Source: Ignavibacteria bacterium
GTDB lineage: Bacteria; Bacteroidota; Ignavibacteria; Tepidaquicellales; Tepidaquicellaceae
DNA: 64,000 bases
NCBI GenBank assembly: GCA_036262055.1
Contig: DATAJP010000003.1
Location: forward strand, 977,001 to 1,041,000
Direction: 5' to 3'
Every line of letters begins with the position of its first letter. Within the stretch, counting starts at the first letter, position 1. The notes below the pieces were generated by a model that was given only the letters and a program-made list of their open reading frames with translations, ran no database searches and was not told where the DNA came from. This document shows, in pieces, positions 60,846 through 64,000 of the stretch. The position numbers were made by a program, and so were the translations under genes.

Positions 60846-61295
60846 TTAGCTTTGTCTTACTAATGTAACTCTGCCTTTTAGCGGCTCTGCATCTCTTCTG
60901 AACACCGAATATCTCCATTCTCCCACAAACTTTGCTTCGACATAATTATATCTCAGATTAAAAAATACGTTCGCATCCGCAATCATCGGGTTTGTGTTTA
61001 TGAAAACAGCGCTCGTATTTTTTTCCATTGTGCCTTTGAATTTGCCTTCCATTACACCCAATGCTTCAAAATTTTTGTCAACCAAATTTGTAATATTATA
61101 TGTTCCAGAAATTTCCATATTAACTATGTTACTGACTGTCATTGTTCCGCTCATAATAATCTTTTCATTACCGTCATACATAGTAAAAATATAATCACCG
61201 GTTGAAATTCGTGATTCCATTGTTTGCGATCCGCTGCATGAAACTAAAATTATTGCTGATAATAAACATATAAAACCAAGAAATGTTTTCTTCAT
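60846..61295 (-). CDS. small lipoprotein of unknown function
   Basis: 149 residues with lipobox I-L-V-S-C (Cys20). The remainder is beta-rich with G-T-M-x-V motifs (IIMSGTMTVSN, ISGTYNITNLVDK, VMEGKFKGTMEKN), suggesting a small beta-barrel or sandwich like lipocalin-type lipoproteins. No recognised family. It follows the metalloprotease by 10 bases and precedes a terminator. Confidence 0.65.
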   Translation of the reverse strand: MKKTFLGFICLLSAIILVSCSGSQTMESRISTGDYIFTMYDGNEKIIMSGTMTVSNIVNMEISGTYNITNLVDKNFEALGVMEGKFKGTMEKNTSAVFINTNPMIADANVFFNLRYNYVEAKFVGEWRYSVFRRDAEPLKGRVTLVRQS

Positions 61296-61305
61296 GTTAA
61301 TATTT

Positions 61306-63027
61306 TTATTTTAACAGAACCATTTTTTTTATGTCACTGAATACAACACTATTATCATCTGATTTTTGAGCAATCAGCCGGTAAAAATATACCCCGCTCG
61401 AAAGATTAAACCCTGCAGAGTTAAACTGGTATCCGTATGTTCCCGGTCCGAAAGTTTGATTGTTAATCAAGCTTACAATTTCACGTCCAACCATATCATA
61501 AATTTTCAGCGTAACAACCGAGTTAACAGGCAACGAGAATTTGAAATTAGTTGTCGGATTAAATGGATTCGGTGTATTTTGAGTTAATGCAAATGTTGAC
61601 GGCGCTTCAGATGAATTAAGAACTGTTGTCAGACATGGTGCCGAATTATACCATCTTCTGATTGTATCTCCCGGAAGCGGACCAAAGCCTTTGTTAAAAT
61701 CAATTCCTCCGCCTTGTGCAGTTGACCATAAATGACAATAACTCATAATCGTTCCACGTGTTGGACGAAGATTGCTGAAACAAAAGCCTTCTGCATTATA
61801 ACAGGAATCTATTGCTCCCGTTGTAGTAAATGGAGTTGTCGGCCAATGGCAGGCATGCGTATGATATGAACCATAATTATGACCCATTTCATGAGCTACT
61901 ACACCGACTGTCCATGAATAAGTAGGAAAGTTTGAATAATTATTGTCAATATTGCTGAATGCATATCTTCCGTAACTTCCGTTCGACTGGTAAGGAACGC
62001 ATAAAATGTTAATCCATGCAATACCTCCAAGTCCCGCATTTCTTGTTGATAATAAATGCGCTAAGCTTCCCATAAAATTATTCTGAGTATTTTGTCCAAA
62101 AGCTACGAGTATATCATCAGATTGACTCATACTTGCGTATGGATCAATTGATGTCCATGCATCAATTTCGGAAATCTGAACAACTAAATTTTCATTTGCA
62201 TAAATAGTCGCAACGGAGTTAAACATGCCTGTCACAAAGTTAGCAACGTTCTGCATGTTAGAGCCGTTATCGAGATACATCCTGTTATCGCACTCAAAAT
62301 AAACCTTAACAGGAGCTGTGCTGCCTGCAGGATTATCTGTAATTTGTTCGGTTATATTATCTTTATAAATAGTAAATTCTTCTTCCCTGCCTTCAAGTCC
62401 GCATTTGAAATTACTTGTAATTAACATATCTCTGTCATTATATAGCACATAATTATTTGAATTTGGATTTGTAGTTTTCTCAATTCCTAAAACAAAATTA
62501 CCTTCATCATTGGAAATTATTCCCATAACCATATTTTCAAATAAACTTAATGAAACAACAGAGTTATTATCGTTTTTAATAATTCCTCTATAATGAACTC
62601 CGTTCTTAACGTTTACAATGGTTTTTGAAGAACCGCTTCTTTCTTTAACGACGAATTCAGGAGCAAGAATTTCCGCTTTAATCAATTCAAGCTCGATGTT
62701 TTCATTACGATTTTTAGGAATAGTTAAATTCAATGCGTTTGAATTTAAGCTGACAAGTTCTCTTAAACTGCTTTTCGATATTACTAAGGGTGTTGAATTA
62801 CTTACAATTGATGATAAATTTTCTGTTGCAGGTGATTCATTATAAGTGAATAGCTGTCTTGAACCTGCATTTTCAAAATTTGCTGTTGAAACTTCAGCAG
62901 ATATTTTATTGAAATGCTGGTTATATTCGGGAGCTTTCAGCTCCGTGTGTGAGGTTTTTGTTAATCCAAAAAACCCTAATGTTATAATAATTATTAATGA
63001 AGAAATAGTATATAAAACTTTTTTCAT
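61306..63027 (-). CDS. secreted M12-type zinc metalloprotease with type IX sorting domain
   Basis: 573 residues with a hydrophobic N-terminus (YTISSLIIIITLGFFGL). The zinc motif is HEMGHNYGSYHTH (His379, Glu380, His383, His389), the extended HExxHxxGxxH of reprolysin/M12B-like enzymes, preceded by SWTVGVVA. Between about residues 60-240 is a prodomain-like region. A Cys-rich stretch surrounds the active site (CDNRM, ACHWPTTPF, IDSCYNAEGFCFSN, MSYCHLW). The C-terminus has the sorting domain (NTPNPFNPTTNFKF, GVYFYRL, IKKMVLLK; note N-T-P in place of NYP). It probably degrades proteins outside the cell; co-transcription with the flanking lipoproteins is likely. Confidence 0.9.
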   Translation of the reverse strand: MKKVLYTISSLIIIITLGFFGLTKTSHTELKAPEYNQHFNKISAEVSTANFENAGSRQLFTYNESPATENLSSIVSNSTPLVISKSSLRELVSLNSNALNLTIPKNRNENIELELIKAEILAPEFVVKERSGSSKTIVNVKNGVHYRGIIKNDNNSVVSLSLFENMVMGIISNDEGNFVLGIEKTTNPNSNNYVLYNDRDMLITSNFKCGLEGREEEFTIYKDNITEQITDNPAGSTAPVKVYFECDNRMYLDNGSNMQNVANFVTGMFNSVATIYANENLVVQISEIDAWTSIDPYASMSQSDDILVAFGQNTQNNFMGSLAHLLSTRNAGLGGIAWINILCVPYQSNGSYGRYAFSNIDNNYSNFPTYSWTVGVVAHEMGHNYGSYHTHACHWPTTPFTTTGAIDSCYNAEGFCFSNLRPTRGTIMSYCHLWSTAQGGGIDFNKGFGPLPGDTIRRWYNSAPCLTTVLNSSEAPSTFALTQNTPNPFNPTTNFKFSLPVNSVVTLKIYDMVGREIVSLINNQTFGPGTYGYQFNSAGFNLSSGVYFYRLIAQKSDDNSVVFSDIKKMVLLK

Positions 63028-63039
63028 ATTAGTATAATT

Positions 63040-63483
63040 TTATTTGTCTGAAGAATTTTTTGAATCTGACTTTGCATCATTTCCTACAACAGGAGAATCA
63101 GTGGTAATCACTTTTACATAGGTCAAGTTCCTGCTTACATTTCTGCCCCTTAATTTTAACTCAGAAGAATTTACGCTTGTTATATCGTATTCAACCCCTG
63201 AAGAAGTATATGTAAGAGTGGTTGATGTTGCTGAATAATTTCTGCTGATTGGGGTACCCCCGGGACATTGAAGCAATGCGACCCCATCAGTTTGAAAGGT
63301 TACACGTTCATTATAACAAATATCCTGAAGCGCTCCTTCCATTCTGGTCATCTGCCAGGTTCCGATTAATTGTTCGTTTATGCTGCCTGTGAGGAGTTTT
63401 TCGCATTCAGAACCGGTGAAGGTCAGATACAATAAAGGAATGAGAATAAAAACAAATTTCGTTTTTTGTAGAATTTTATTCAT
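63040..63483 (-). CDS. lipocalin-like lipoprotein or secreted protein
   Basis: 147 residues. Signal peptide FVFILIPLLYLTFTGSEC with a possible lipidated Cys27. The domain starts LIGTWQMTRMEG, the G-x-W motif of FCB lipocalin-like proteins, then CYNERVTFQTDGVALLQCPGGTP with two cysteines that may form a disulfide. The C-terminus is polar (NDAKSDSKNSSDK). It follows the partial type IX cargo gene in the same direction and precedes the metalloprotease by 12 bases. Function unknown. Confidence 0.65.
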   Translation of the reverse strand: MNKILQKTKFVFILIPLLYLTFTGSECEKLLTGSINEQLIGTWQMTRMEGALQDICYNERVTFQTDGVALLQCPGGTPISRNYSATSTTLTYTSSGVEYDITSVNSSELKLRGRNVSRNLTYVKVITTDSPVVGNDAKSDSKNSSDK

Positions 63484-63566
63484 AATTTGTTAATTAGAAT
63501 TTTTTCAAAATACCAATGTCTGTATTAAATAGCAATTATAGTTTTTTTGTTTCAAATAAAAAAAAC

Positions 63567-63587
63567 AAAAAGGGCTAAACGCCCTTT
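63567..63587 (-). terminator. terminator of the partial sorting-domain gene
   Basis: AAAGGGC / GCCCTTT around a GTTTA-type loop; on the minus strand it is followed by a TTGTTTTTTTTATTT tract. Confidence 0.82.
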
Positions 63588-63622
63588 CTGTTTTAAAAAC
63601 ACACCAATTTGAATTAAAATTC

Positions 63623-64000
63623 CTATTTTAGTAACACCATTTTTTTAATATCGCTGAAGCTTCCCGCCGTTATTTTGTAAAAATATGTTCCGCTTGCAAA
63701 GTTAGAGGCATCAAAATTTATTTTATAAATCCCCGGATTCATTATTTGGTTAACGAGCGATGAAATTTCTTTTCCGCTTATATCATAAATTTTTATATTT
63801 ACAAATTCAGTCTTTGCAATGCTGAACTCAAACGTGGTAGCAGGATTAAAAGGATTAGGATAATTTTGTTTTAGCCCAAACCTGTCAGGAACTGATGAGG
63901 AAATTTGTTCAGCACCAACCAACGAGCTTCGATAATCAACAACACGGAAGTTATCAACATAAATTCCGTCTCCGGGTAATCCTGAATCAGTAAAATATGT
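63623..64000 (-). CDS. C-terminal part of a secreted protein with type IX sorting domain (5' end outside window)
   Basis: The frame is open through the window edge, so only the last 125 residues are visible. The upstream part DSGLPGDGIYVDNFRVVDY resembles the 'G-D-G-W-Y-I-D-D' strand at the end of peptidase- or carbohydrate-associated beta-sandwich domains. The sorting domain follows (NYPNPFNPATTFEF, GKEISSLV, GTYFYKI, KKMVLLK). The enzyme or binding function of the missing part cannot be known here. Confidence 0.85.
   Translation of the reverse strand, partial: TYFTDSGLPGDGIYVDNFRVVDYRSSLVGAEQISSSVPDRFGLKQNYPNPFNPATTFEFSIAKTEFVNIKIYDISGKEISSLVNQIMNPGIYKINFDASNFASGTYFYKITAGSFSDIKKMVLLK

Noticed and set aside
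1-64000. CRISPR array, prophage, integrative element or toxin-antitoxin locus
   Set aside because: No regularly spaced direct repeats, phage structural genes, integrase, or recognisable toxin-antitoxin pair were seen in the window.

Overview
The window is AT-rich bacterial chromosome, and its gene content points to the Bacteroidota/Ignavibacteriota (FCB) side of the tree. At least five secreted proteins end in the same type IX secretion sorting domain (an NYPNPFNP stretch, then a beta-sandwich ending in KKM-L-K). Most starts are preceded by A/T-rich sequence rather than a Shine-Dalgarno box. Many small lipoproteins, outer-membrane barrels and FCB families (DUF2807, DUF3108, DUF5683, DUF5916, SKSEKRYFK helical proteins) occur. 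KdsC and a heptosyltransferase-like enzyme imply a lipopolysaccharide outer membrane. No phage, plasmid, rRNA or CRISPR array was seen; this is a housekeeping and envelope region with small mobile palindromes scattered through it. The assignment to Ignavibacteria-like bacteria is an inference.

Layout. 1-4400: small conserved proteins (YCII-like, nitrobindin-like, DCC oxidoreductase), then kdsC and nth, then an outer-membrane porin. 4400-11000 (minus strand): agmatinase, DnaX, a secreted BNR-repeat protein whose 5' end meets a hairpin-bounded REP-associated transposase, and Lon. 11100-18500: a large TPR lipoprotein, Mpg glycosylase, two DinB-fold proteins, two alpha/beta hydrolases and GlgA. 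18500-28600: a secreted sugar dehydrogenase, then a tight six-gene operon made of a YejA/YejB/YejE-type peptide importer, two separate ATPases and a soluble histidine kinase with an unusual N-terminal domain. A response regulator faces this operon across a 359-bp gap holding RNA-like structure. 28600-39000: barrel and lipoprotein genes, an epimerase with a structured leader, a helical protein, QueE with odd cysteine spacing, DUF3108, a glycosyltransferase and a LON-domain protein. 39100-42100: a Tat-exported superoxide dismutase, then A-type carrier, IscS and Rrf2 regulator. 42300-44700: ECF sigma factor with a membrane anti-sigma/FecR protein. 44700-51400: lipoprotein, M16 protease, DUF5683, SecG and a YCF48-like secreted protein. 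51400-64000: a small inverted-repeat element, tRNA-Glu, DUF4256, a LamG/P-domain secreted protein, aldehyde dehydrogenase, GDP-fucose-synthase-like reductase, glycyl-tRNA synthetase, SemiSWEET, a haem-motif barrel, a secreted metalloprotease and the C-terminus of another type IX cargo protein.

How the parts fit: secreted enzymes with sorting domains, SecG, a TPR lipoprotein that may belong to the type IX machinery, an outer-membrane porin and a peptide importer together suggest an organism that degrades polymers outside the cell and takes up oligopeptides and sugars. The best candidate for something undescribed is the importer operon with its histidine kinase fusion, the facing regulator and the structured RNA between them. 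Other good leads are a three-way-junction-like leader at 32446-32521, a 129-bp inverted-repeat element with intact 8-bp target duplications at 51415-51559, and the hairpin-bounded transposase at 7994-8511.
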